A DNA stretch of 6,796 bases, taken from Sodalis-like endosymbiont of Proechinophthirus fluctus. Its GTDB lineage: Bacteria; Pseudomonadota; Gammaproteobacteria; Enterobacterales; Enterobacteriaceae. The notes under the pieces were generated by a model, which was given only the letters and a program-made list of their open reading frames with translations, searched no databases and was not told the DNA's origin. The DNA lies in the NCBI RefSeq assembly GCF_001602625.1, contig NZ_LECR01000023.1, positions 39,749 through 46,544 of the forward strand. The letters run 5' to 3'. Numbering within the stretch: the first letter of the stretch is position 1; every line of letters starts with the position of its first letter. Both the position numbers and the translations under genes were made by a program. This document shows, one piece after another, positions 1 through 6,624 of this stretch.

Positions 1-41
1 CTCTTAATGTTGTCTCCGTGCAGTAGTTTACTAATTTAACT

Positions 42-64
42 GACAGATAAATATTTTATCAGTC
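42..64. promoter_or_regulatory. AT-rich imperfect palindrome, possible operator remnant
   Basis: Nine of ten arm positions pair around a 3-base centre: GAC, one mismatch, then GATAAA on the left against TTTATC, the mismatch and GTC on the right. The size and symmetry suit a dimeric regulator site. No promoter elements or gene start can be tied to it, so the role is inferred only from symmetry. Confidence 0.2.
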
Positions 65-137
65 GTGCTTCTATCGTTAATAATCTGAAAAGGCTAGAAT
101 CCTAGCTACAGCAATTTGAACTTAACTTAATGAAAAG

Positions 138-152
138 CTGGTCTGGGACCAG
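138..152. repeat. Short perfect inverted repeat CTGGTC-TGG-GACCAG
   Basis: A perfect 6-bp stem with a 3-base loop stands in AT-rich sequence about 350 bases ahead of the regulator remnant. No T-run follows, so it is not a standard intrinsic terminator. It does not resemble the longer antiterminator RNA hairpins bound by BglG-type proteins. It may be chance. Confidence 0.25.
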
Positions 153-498
153 TATTAAAGGGATAGATATATAATATACGCATCGTAATAAAATCGTTGG
201 CACTGAAATCCATTTATGCCGCATTAGGATAAGATAGAAAGTCAGTTTTACGAAGGGGGACGCTACGCGAACTTTCAAGAAATTTTAGCGAACAGGCTGT
301 CCATTTTACTCTGCAACTTGTTATCTTTGTTGAACAATAGCTGAATTATATCATTAGCGATCCGTATTATATTAATTTTTTCATCTATATCCTGGTGTTC
401 ATCCGCCGAAGTCATTCGCCGCTGTCGGGGACTGATATTGCGCCCCGTTCGTGTCAGCATCAACGACGCACACGCCTGGCACGTTTCCCTGGCGGTGA

Positions 499-1248
499 TT
501 GATTGAATGCATTGAAGCGGCCTACCAAACCGCGGTGGTGACAGAGAAGTCTTACTCTATTTATCAATATCTAGTGTCGTCGGGCAAGGAGGACGGCAAG
601 ACATCGCGGCCTCATGCCTAACAGCCCATCTCTGAACATGAAACGCTGTTCGTGCAGGAGCTGTTGGATCGCGTGTCGCAACGTATTAACGTGGCTATAA
701 CGCTGGATCAAAATCTGCTTATGGCATTGTTCTCCCATATCAAGCCGATGCTGAACCGGCTGAACTATCGTATCCGTATTAAAAATTCTCATGCTGTATG
801 AGATCGAAACGGAGAACTGGGCAGCGTCTTTTTCACCTTGAAGGCCGTTATTAACGAGCTCTGCTGGGAAGACGCACTGGGTGAGATAAACAATGATGAA
901 GTGGCCTACCTCGCGGTTCATCTCCAGGCGACAATTGAAAACAGCATTAAAGTGAAACTCGTATTTCTGGTATGCTCAAGCAGCCTAGTCACCCTCTCAA
1001 CTGTTATCCTGGCGCATCATCAACCGCGCTTTTCCTGATTGAAAAATTATCGATATTGTCCCCGGGAAGAGTATCGCCGAATCCCTGCAGTGCCATAACG
1101 CGATATGGTGATGTCCATCATTCTCCTGGAGCCGTTGCAAAAGCCAGTGGTATACGATTCGGCTTTATTTTCGGCGAAAGATATCGCAAGGATCACGGAA
1201 TTCCTGGTATCTGATTCAACCATTACTCAGAAGGGAAAAATGCTATAA
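499..1248 (+). pseudogene. PRD-domain PTS regulator (BglG/MtlR type), degraded
   Basis: This is the remnant of a PTS-controlled transcription regulator, which in intact form is phosphorylated by HPr and EII proteins to control a sugar operon. The frame starting at 499 gives LIECIEAA, like the start of a first PRD domain. It then gives a clear second PRD: the segment LFSHIKPMLNRLNYRIRIKN with its conserved His, followed by INNDEVAYLAVHLQA with the second His. Next comes an EIIB-like beta strand ending in VFLVCSS with the Cys. The reading frame is broken by TAA at 619-621 and TGA at 799-801. A local pair of compensating frameshifts lies around 790-830: the frame giving MLYEIET lies between two stretches of the original frame. 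More shifts follow after 1030, and the C-terminus (SALFSAKDIARITEFLVS) ends at TAA 1246-1248. The N-terminal DNA-binding domain is absent. It sits 19 bases upstream of the EIIA gene and probably regulated it. FrvR- or MtlR-like are the nearest named types, but I cannot choose. Confidence 0.85.
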
Positions 1249-1253
1249 ATAAT

Positions 1254-1260
1254 AAGGGAG
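1254..1260 (+). promoter_or_regulatory. Ribosome binding site of the EIIA gene
   Basis: AAGGGAG lies 7 bases before the ATG at 1268 and fixes that start. It is well preserved although the gene it serves is broken. It lies in the 19-base gap after the regulator stop codon, which suggests that the two genes were one operon. Confidence 0.7.
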
Positions 1261-1267
1261 AAACTCT

Positions 1268-1480
1268 ATGAATAACGCTGTTATCATTGATAACCTGTTA
1301 CAGGAAAAATATATTATTCTCGATTCAGACTGTCAGACCAAAGAGAAAATTATCTCGCTGCTGACGGATCTATTATGCCATAGCGGTGCTATTACCCATA
1401 AATACGAGTTTCTCAATGAATATCTATTCACACGATGAACTGTGCTCTACCGGCTGGCGCAGGAGATAGGATGCCTCCCA
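1268..1480 (+). pseudogene. PTS fructose-type EIIA domain, truncated
   Basis: The first 56 codons are open and read as the front of a type-2 (fructose/mannitol family) EIIA domain. They show LLQEKYIILDSDCQTKEKII, then the helix ending LLCHSGAI and KYEFLNEYLF. In an intact protein this domain takes phosphate from HPr on a His in an STGIG...PH motif. The frame stops at TGA 1436-1438. A one-base shift continues with DELCSTG, matching the start of the active-site motif. The following residues are scrambled, with a possible His only in yet another frame. The sequence then runs directly into EIIC sequence, so the rest of EIIA and all of EIIB are gone. The domain is cytoplasmic. The relatively undamaged first 170 bases suggest recent decay. 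Confidence 0.85.
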
Positions 1481-1892
1481 CCGCGCTCATTTATAGCGCA
1501 GTGGGAGGCGTTATGGCGGATCTATACAGGATCGGGTTTTCTAGGTGCGTTTATCGCCAGTTTTTTAGCAGGTTACATTACCTTACTCATCATCAACTAC
1601 ATTCACTTGCCGAAAACGGTAGCTGGGCTGAAATCCATCTTGATCGTGCCGCTATTGAGTTATACTGATGACCGACGCCCTCATGGCGCTGGTCATCGGC
1701 TAGCCAATTAAAATCCTACTGGGCCGGCTGACTGAATTCCTTCACTCCCTCAACAATGAAAATTCTGCCCTTCTCGGTTTGCTATTTGGCATGATGATGA
1801 CGTTCCGTATAGGCGGGTCGCTGACCAAGACGGTTTGCATGTTTGCCATCGGCTTGATGTCAAGCGGCATCCATAGACCGAAGCCGCTTTAA
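1481..1892 (+). pseudogene. PTS fructose-type EIIC permease, C-terminal part only
   Basis: This is the remnant of the membrane channel component that imports and phosphorylates a fructose-like sugar. The order of motifs matches FruA-type [14 protein letters not shown] leads, then after a one-base shift near 1520 comes [17 protein letters not shown] with two membrane segments. [17 protein letters not shown] follows. After another shift near 1665 come [11 protein letters not shown] and ALLGLLFGMMM. The family motif MGGPVNKAAY appears decayed as IGGSLTKTVC, with the preceding Asp replaced by Arg. TAG at 1701-1703 replaces the Lys of the usual GKP. The sequence ends at TAA 1890-1892 soon after GLMSSGI, so the last 50 or so residues expected of the family are missing. 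EIIB and the front half of EIIC were deleted between this piece and the EIIA domain. A fructose-like substrate is inferred from family similarity, and the exact sugar is unknown. Confidence 0.85.
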
Positions 1893-2229
1893 CTATTAAA
1901 ATAGATTCTTTTTAAGAATATTAAAAATTTTTTAAAATATAAAAAAGGTCAAAATACCAACATAAATACCTTAATCAGTCTGCGACCACACATTGCTACT
2001 GACAAAAATATAGAGAGTAATCCTTCAAGTTGCTAAATAATAAGGAGATTTAACCATAATTTAGAACTACATAGACAAATTGACGCTGTACCAAAAATTT
2101 CATATACATATTATTTCATGTGATATATTGATTAATAAATTATGTAAATAACAGATGAGGGGATCCCTTGCAGATTGGGAAATAGAGTAGTCAATAGTCC
2201 TGTTGACTGTCTTCCTAGTATGGCAAGCA
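1893..2229. other. AT-rich spacer without a recognisable gene
   Basis: This spacer is strongly AT-rich, with several A and T runs between 1905 and 1950. I find no coding similarity. A good Shine-Dalgarno-like TAAGGAG at 2041-2047 has no start codon with a usable frame after it. It may mark the lost start of the copper receptor gene or be chance. The beginning of that receptor (signal peptide and most of the plug) should lie here but cannot be read. Confidence 0.6.
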
Positions 2230-2775
2230 TGCCGAGGAAATCCTCGCCACCGAATGCGGCGTCCGTTTGGCAGTCGAGGCAGGGCGCTTCCACTGGCACT
2301 TTACAATTTGAGCAGCTGCAGCCGGGCTTTGTCGCCTAGGAATGATGCAGAACACCAGCGCGATCGCCGGCTCAAAAACGGGCGGCTTGATGAGAATATC
2401 GGGCGCCTTCGGCAACATGTCAGGCTATCTCAACTTGATGGGCAATGTCTCCTGCGCCGGCGATTATCAAGATAGCACGAGGCAGAAATGGAAAAACAAT
2501 GTGGCAATCGCCTTTACCCTGACACCTGATACCCAATCGCGCTTAACGAAGGCAATTTGGTTGGCAAAGATTTTTCCTACAGCATTGGATTTGGCGTTAT
2601 ATCGGCCAATATGGCTTGGTAGGCCACCGCTAATATTAAACAACGCCGGGGTGGATAATCTGTTCAACAGACTCTGTAACTAACACCTTAACCTGGCAGA
2701 CCATCGCGGTTTTGGCTATTCCACTGATGGAGTCTGGTCGCACGATCTGGATTCAGGGCTGGTTTAAAGTTTTAA
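2230..2775 (+). pseudogene. TonB-dependent copper receptor (NosA/OprC family), deleted and frameshifted
   Basis: An intact member is an outer-membrane 22-strand barrel of roughly 650-700 residues that takes up or binds copper, driven by TonB. About 180 codons remain, in three blocks. The first (around 2255-2330) shows QGASTGTLQFE, matching the family's GPGASAGTVLFE at the end of the plug. The second (2342-2545) shows GYLNLMGNVS, then GDYQD and TPDTQSRLT, matching early barrel strands. The third (2548-2775) jumps to the end of the barrel. It has GKDFSYSIGFGV, WxATANIK, AGVDNLFNR (2645-2671), HLNLADHRGFGYSTD and ESGRTIWIQGWF, the family's C-terminal strands. Roughly 300 codons of mid-barrel were deleted at about 2545. 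TAG at 2620-2622 replaces the Gln of WQAT. Several one-base shifts separate the blocks, and the original stop was probably the TAA near 2773. The signal peptide and TonB box are lost. Assignment to the copper receptor family rests on the linear order of these motifs from memory of the family. Confidence 0.78.
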
Positions 2776-3279
2776 TGCCAGGGGGGTCGGGGCGCGTGAC
2801 GCCGGAATTTAGGGAAAAAACCGATAACCGGCGGATTCAGCAGGTGAAATTACACCACTCCGCAAGGCAATGACAATAACAGTGGGCCGGTTGGCCGGCG
2901 CATGCCAGCCATGACGCCTTTAGCCTTTTTCCAGCAACCCTCCACTGCTTTTTTGCATGAATGTTGCTCACGGTATTCTTATGCGGTTGAACGTCATCGT
3001 TGATGAGCCGGAGTTTTTCCGCCGTTGCCTTTTTTATCGCCGAAGCTGTTTTTCCTGATAACATTGCTACCTTGGGTATAAACCATACCCACCAAAACAC
3101 CATCGCGTGGCTGGCGTTGTACGCTAATGTTGAGCAATAAATATTCCAGCTGGCGCCGCCCGGCGTAACTGAAAGGCCGATCTTATCGGCGCTGCGACAG
3201 GTGGAACCATGCACGCGATCTGGCATGGACTTCTGAGACGGTCTACCATCGTTTATGGCTCATCTCAATAGGAAGCATT
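2776..3279. other. Unassigned stretch between copper receptor and dehydrogenase
   Basis: I cannot assign any gene here. A 129-codon frame is open on the - strand (3226-2837), but its product is rich in Cys, Trp and His, has no family resemblance and has no clear ribosome binding site. Another - strand frame over 3090-3200 reads LNISVQRQPRDGVLVGMVYT, which has an outer-membrane beta-strand flavour, but the match is too weak to name. The stretch is most likely old coding DNA decayed beyond recognition. Confidence 0.5.
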
Positions 3280-3998
3280 ATGTCCGCAGAAAAAATCCCC
3301 GTATGGTTTATCACCGGTTGTGTTCTACAGGGTTTGGTTGAGAGTTGGCAAAACGCATATTATCACACGGTTGGCGGGAGATGATCACCGCCCGCAATGT
3401 GCGACCAGGTCGCGGCATTAAAGCAGGACGCGCCCGACCACGCGCTGGCGCTAGATGTGACTGATGAAGTGGCGATCGCCAGCGCGGTCAAGGCGGCGAT
3501 CAACAAATTCGGCTCTATCGATGTCCTGGTGAGTAATACGGGTTATGGATATCATAGCGTTATTGAGGAAGACGTAGAGGAGGAAATCCGTGCACGATTT
3601 GACACCAATGTGTTCAGCCTGTTTGTCTTAACCCGTGCAGTAATGCCGTTGGTGCGCGCAGCGCCAATGGTTTGTTATTAATATCATGTTGGTGGCAGGC
3701 AGGTCTGTTAGGTTTCCCTAGTTCCGGCCATTACGCGGCAAACAAGCACCCTGTCGAAGGCTGGTTTGATGTGTTACAGGTGGAGTGCGCGCCGCTGGGC
3801 ATCAAAGTGATCTACGTCGAACTGGGTCCGTTCGGCACCGATTGGCCCGGGCATTCTCTGCGCCAGGCGATGCAGGGGGCGCAGCCCGCGTCGGGTCAGA
3901 TAAGCAATGCTGAGTGCGGCGATGATGGTGGCGACGAATCAACAGAAGCACTCTGGCAGAGAGGACTACTGCCAGAGTGCTGGTACGCTCCGTCATGA
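3280..3998 (+). pseudogene. Short-chain dehydrogenase/reductase (SDR), frameshifted
   Basis: This is the remnant of a classical NAD(P)-dependent SDR of about 280 residues; the substrate cannot be told. ATG 3280 follows AGGAAG (3270-3275) and gives MSAEKIPVWFITGC. An apparent two-base GT duplication near 3320 shifts the frame. In the shifted frame the Rossmann motif reads STGFG, then TGA replacing an Arg, then ELAKRILSHGWR and ITARNVR. A two-base loss near 3396 restores the first frame: ALALDVTDE, DVLVSNTGYGYH (the NAG motif) and FDTNVFSLFVLTRAVMPLV. A further shift near 3670 continues with GFPSSGHYAANK, keeping the catalytic Tyr and Lys. The catalytic Ser region (ISCWWQAG) looks damaged. GIKVIYVELGPFGTDW follows. 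Similarity fades after about 3900, so the last 70-80 residues are missing, although the frame stays open to TGA 3996-3998. It converges with the response regulator pseudogene on the other strand. Confidence 0.88.
3947..3981. repeat. Perfect 12-bp inverted repeat, 11-base loop
   Basis: AGCACTCTGGCA (3947-3958) is matched exactly by its reverse complement at 3970-3981. It lies between the convergent dehydrogenase and response regulator remnants, where a bidirectional terminator would be expected, but no T-run flanks either side. A remnant of a small mobile element end is an alternative. It is too long to dismiss easily as chance. Confidence 0.55.
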
Positions 3999-4221
3999 GC
4001 CTTTCAGTGATAATTTCCACCTCTCTCGGACCGTTGCATATTTCGCCAAGGCGGAGGCGGAAATAAACGGCGTATCATCGCGTGCAAGCTCATGACGCAC
4101 ATTTTTCAATGTCAGCACCTGCTTGGCGCGGGCACCGTAGGGATATTTGGAATGGTCGCCTTACCGGGATTGACTTTAATAAGCGGCAGTTGACCCGGGA
4201 AAGCGCAGCACCAAAAGCGAA
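3999..4221. other. Debris downstream of the response regulator, unassigned
   Basis: A sensor kinase would be expected directly after the response regulator on the - strand. An ATG at 4232-4230 overlaps the regulator tail and could be its start, but no membrane segment or kinase box can be read. Instead, a - strand frame ending at TGA 3995-3993 reads GARAKQVLTLKNVRHELA then DDTPFISASALAKYATVRE. It looks protein-like, but I do not recognise the family. Confidence 0.4.
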
Positions 4222-4946
4222 AGGCTTTTCATAGCGTATCGTCCGCTGTCGCAGCAGGTGGCCCACGTCTTGAATGGCATGGATAAGTGGGCGAGGGAAA
4301 AGTGCTTCGACTTTTGCCGCAGATGGCATACGGCCACATCCACCACATTAGTATAGCTATCGAAATTCATATCCCAGACCCGCAAGGCTATCAACGATCA
4401 ACGTTCGGCTCATCACCTGTCCCGGATTGGACATTAATAATTGTAGCAGGCTGAACTCTTTATTAGTCAGATCGGTTCGCCAAACAGCGTGTGGAACAGG
4501 ACTTTTGGCGATATCCAGCTATATAGGTCTGCCACAGTGAGAAGATCCTCGCGTTTCATATGCAAGCCGCGTCGCAGCGCGGTGCGGATGCGCACGAGAA
4601 GTTCGGCAAAGGAGAAGGGTTTAATGAGGTAATCATCTGCCCCCAGTTACAACCCTTTGATGCATCGTCGACAGTGCTTTTGACGGCAAGAAAAATGACC
4701 GGCGTATCCTATCCAGTAGGGAACCCAGCTTTTTCATGACTTCCTACCCGTTCAGCTCCGGAATTATCACCCCGAGCAGTGTTAAGTTATAATAGTACTC
4801 TAAGGCCATTGTAATGGTACTCCATGGCTATAAATAGCCCTTCGCGGCCGGCGATCGCGACATCAACGACATTAACCGGATTCGGTTAAACTACTGCGCA
4901 TATGTTCCCGTGCTTTGGATTCATAATCAATAACCAGTATTTTCAT
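4222..4946 (-). pseudogene. CusR-like heavy-metal response regulator (OmpR family), degraded
   Basis: In intact form this DNA-binding response regulator, paired with a membrane sensor kinase, activates copper or other metal efflux genes. ATG 4946-4944 gives MKILVIDYESKAREHM and SSLTESG, a receiver-domain start, followed at once by TAA. After a shift, the phosphoacceptor segment reads LGVIIPELNG, where the family has LDIMLPDVNG. The Asp that receives phosphate has therefore become Gly (4773-4771), and the Trp codon after NG is TAG (4746-4744). Further on come [20 protein letters not shown] with the conserved Lys, and in the winged-helix domain TNKEFSLLQLL. Then comes VWDMNFDSYTNVVDVAV, a near match to CusR, and after another shift PLIHAIQDVGHLLR. 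Length matches the family (about 225 residues). CopR, PcoR and IrlR are equally possible subtypes. No functional sensor kinase is visible beside it. With the copper receptor remnant nearby, it suggests a lost copper-response function. Confidence 0.87.
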
Positions 4947-4962
4947 TGTTCACTCAGCCCAT

Positions 4963-5195
4963 CTAAGGAGAATGGTGCGCAACGGGGATCATTTTACCGC
5001 CTGCGCGGCGGACTACTAAACTCAGTGCCGCCACCTCTTTAGGATGGGATTTATAAACCGAATGACTGGCACTGGCAACTTCTACCGTTACCGGCCGGCA
5101 GTAGGTGCTACCTACGGTCGACGTCAGCGCACTTACTCCGAGCGGCAGCGCCTATGTGGGCAGAGTGTGTAAGAGCTGCGTAACGACCGGCAGCT
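4963..5195 (-). pseudogene. Alpha/beta hydrolase, C-terminal fragment
   Basis: A - strand frame reads ALPLGVSALTSTVGSTY, then VEVASASHSVYKSHPKEVAA, and ends at TAG 4965-4963. This matches the last part of alpha/beta hydrolases, where the His in ASHSVY is the catalytic-triad histidine and SHPKEVA begins the final helix. An in-frame TAG lies upstream near 5153. The nucleophile elbow and the rest of the protein are missing, and sotB ends only about 15 bases further upstream, so at least 180 codons have been lost. The substrate is unknown. The fragment lies between sotB and the response regulator, all on the same strand. Confidence 0.6.
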
Positions 5196-5209
5196 TGCCG
5201 GACGCCGCC

Positions 5210-6445
5210 TTACCCTAGGTTTACGAGACGTAACGTCGCGCGGTAGCGGTGAAATGCCCATATACACAGCCCCAGGCCTAGAAAGGCAATCAGGGCACCC
5301 ACCAGACCAATGTTGTCCATAGACAGGAACAGACTAACCTGATTACCTAGCAGCGCACCGGCGCCGATACCTAGATTGAAAATGCCGGAGAATAGCGCCA
5401 TAGCCACATCGGTGGCGTCCTGTGCCATACCGAGCGCTTTCACCTGCAAACTAAGAGCTAGGGCGGTCATGGCCATCCCCCAGATAACGTACAGCAGCGC
5501 AATGCCGACATTGTGCGGCGCCAGCGGCAACATCAGGAATAGGCATACCATCAAACAGGAAATGACACCTACCAGTAACGCGGTGGGATGACGGTTGCCC
5601 AATAGGGAAAAAAGCAAGCTGCCGAGGATACCGGCAGCGCCGAACAACAACAGCAGCATGGTGGTAAAGTTTTCTCCGGCGGACGCCACGCTCTGCATGA
5701 AGGGTTCAATATAACTATAGGCAGTATAATGGGCGGTGACCACCACTACGGTAATACCGTAGATGCTGACCAGCGCGGGGCGGCGAAACAATTCCGGCAC
5801 ACTGCTTAAAGAGCCGGAATGGTTGCTCGGCAAACGCGGCAGCAGGCGCCACAGTAGCAGCATGATCGCCAGAGCGGTAATGCCGATAATGCCAAAGGTA
5901 ATACGCCAACCCAGATATTGACCAATAATCCTTCCTAGAGGGAGCCCCAGCACCATCGCTAGCGCGGTCCCGGTGGTCAGAAGGCTTAGCGTTTGCGCTG
6001 ATTTACCTTTCGGACCGACTCGAATCGCCAGCGAGATGGTAATCGACCAGAACACCGCATGCGCGAGCGCCACACCGATGCGCGAGCACACCAGCATCCA
6101 GAAATTCCAGGCGAAGGCGGTGAGGACATGGCTTGCGATAAACAGCGCGAAGGTGCCCATCAGCAGGACACGCCGCTCCATTTTACTTGTCAGCAGCATC
6201 AGCGGGAGCGACATCAGCGCAACCCCCCAGGCGTAGATAGTGATGACTAACCCTGCCTGGGCCGGCGTCATGGCGAAGCTATCTGCGATAGCGCTGAGAA
6301 GTCCCACCGGTACGAACTCAGTGGTATTGAAGATAAAGGCTGCCAACGCCATACATAGCACTCGCAGCCAGGATCTTGAGCGGCTGGTGCGTGGCGTAAA
6401 CGGAGGGCTGGCCATGGAACGGCGAGAGGAAATGGTCGTTTGCAT
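5210..6445 (-). CDS. sotB: Sugar efflux transporter SotB (MFS)
   Basis: SotB is an inner-membrane major facilitator superfamily exporter of the arabinose-efflux (DHA1) type. It pumps out sugars such as arabinose and IPTG-like galactosides, probably against proton influx. The protein aligns along its whole length with E. coli SotB (YdeA, 396 residues). It begins the first membrane segment with [14 protein letters not shown], then has [18 protein letters not shown] and ERR in the 2-3 loop, and [31 protein letters not shown] and [11 protein letters not shown] follow, then [20 protein letters not shown] near the end. About 12 hydrophobic segments are visible and there are no internal stops. Starting at ATG 6445 gives 411 residues, with an N-terminus (MQTTISSRR) resembling the E. 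coli MTTNTVSRK. ATG 6415 would give 401 residues. Neither has a convincing Shine-Dalgarno sequence, and the frame stays open to a TTG at 6535. It is the only complete gene in the window. In E. coli it neighbours marC; here it follows a sugar kinase remnant. Confidence 0.95.
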   Translation of the reverse strand: MQTTISSRRSMASPPFTPRTSRSRSWLRVLCMALAAFIFNTTEFVPVGLLSAIADSFAMTPAQAGLVITIYAWGVALMSLPLMLLTSKMERRVLLMGTFALFIASHVLTAFAWNFWMLVCSRIGVALAHAVFWSITISLAIRVGPKGKSAQTLSLLTTGTALAMVLGLPLGRIIGQYLGWRITFGIIGITALAIMLLLWRLLPRLPSNHSGSLSSVPELFRRPALVSIYGITVVVVTAHYTAYSYIEPFMQSVASAGENFTTMLLLLFGAAGILGSLLFSLLGNRHPTALLVGVISCLMVCLFLMLPLAPHNVGIALLYVIWGMAMTALALSLQVKALGMAQDATDVAMALFSGIFNLGIGAGALLGNQVSLFLSMDNIGLVGALIAFLGLGLCIWAFHRYRATLRLVNLG

Positions 6446-6551
6446 TGCGATGACAGCTAACAAAAAGTAGGAATAAGAGAAAAGCCCCGAGCGCCCCCGC
6501 CGCGCGCCATCTTGGGCAAGAGCGGGAACTGACAACGCCCAGGCTACATAG

Positions 6552-6557
6552 ATTATA
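6552..6557 (-). promoter_or_regulatory. Candidate -10 box for sotB
   Basis: A perfect TATAAT is read on the - strand about 107 bases ahead of the sotB ATG at 6445. The region 16-18 bases further upstream has only a poor match to TTGACA, so either the promoter depends on an activator or the box is chance. Three CTGT units spaced 6-7 bases apart (6565-6582) lie just upstream, including TGTGATCT, a good half-site for CRP with no matching second half. Confidence 0.4.
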
Positions 6558-6624
6558 GTTTACCCTGTATCTGTGATCTGTGCTGCTTTTTTTGACCGGT
6601 ATTCTCTGATGCCAGGGTCGCTGC

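Larger units (their letters stand above)
1..498. other. No recognisable gene; AT-rich leader with small dyads
   Basis: Nothing here could be assigned to a protein family. The first 240 bases are AT-rich and hold two dyads, listed separately. A 62-codon open frame lies on the - strand (463-275). It begins at TTG followed by ATG, has no clear Shine-Dalgarno sequence, and encodes a charged, family-less peptide. I do not consider it a supported gene. The right part probably held the lost 5' end (helix-turn-helix domain) of the regulator that starts to be recognisable near 499, but no helix-turn-helix motif can be read. Confidence 0.5.

Noticed and set aside
275..463. 62-codon open frame on the - strand as a small gene
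   Set aside because: It starts at TTG/ATG without a ribosome binding site, its product matches no family, and the length is within chance for AT-rich DNA.
571..921. 116-codon open frame on the - strand
   Set aside because: It is antisense to the PRD regulator, whose second PRD domain is clearly readable on the + strand.
1862..1889. 7-bp inverted repeat at the end of the EIIC remnant as a terminator
   Set aside because: The 14-base loop is large and no T-run follows directly; it lies within the coding remnant.
2041..2047. TAAGGAG as a functional ribosome binding site
   Set aside because: No usable start codon follows at proper spacing; the nearby frame closes within a few codons.
4020..4130. 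NVRHELA as a histidine-kinase H-box of the missing sensor
   Set aside because: The required HELRTPL context is absent, and no membrane or ATP-binding motifs accompany it.
5187..5201. CCGGCA-GCT-TGCCGG hairpin just after sotB as a terminator
   Set aside because: It has a short stem, no T-run follows on the - strand, and it lies within the alpha/beta hydrolase remnant.
6446..6535. Extended N-terminus of SotB beginning at TTG 6535
   Set aside because: It would add 30 residues absent from the family, starts with a rare codon and has no ribosome binding site.
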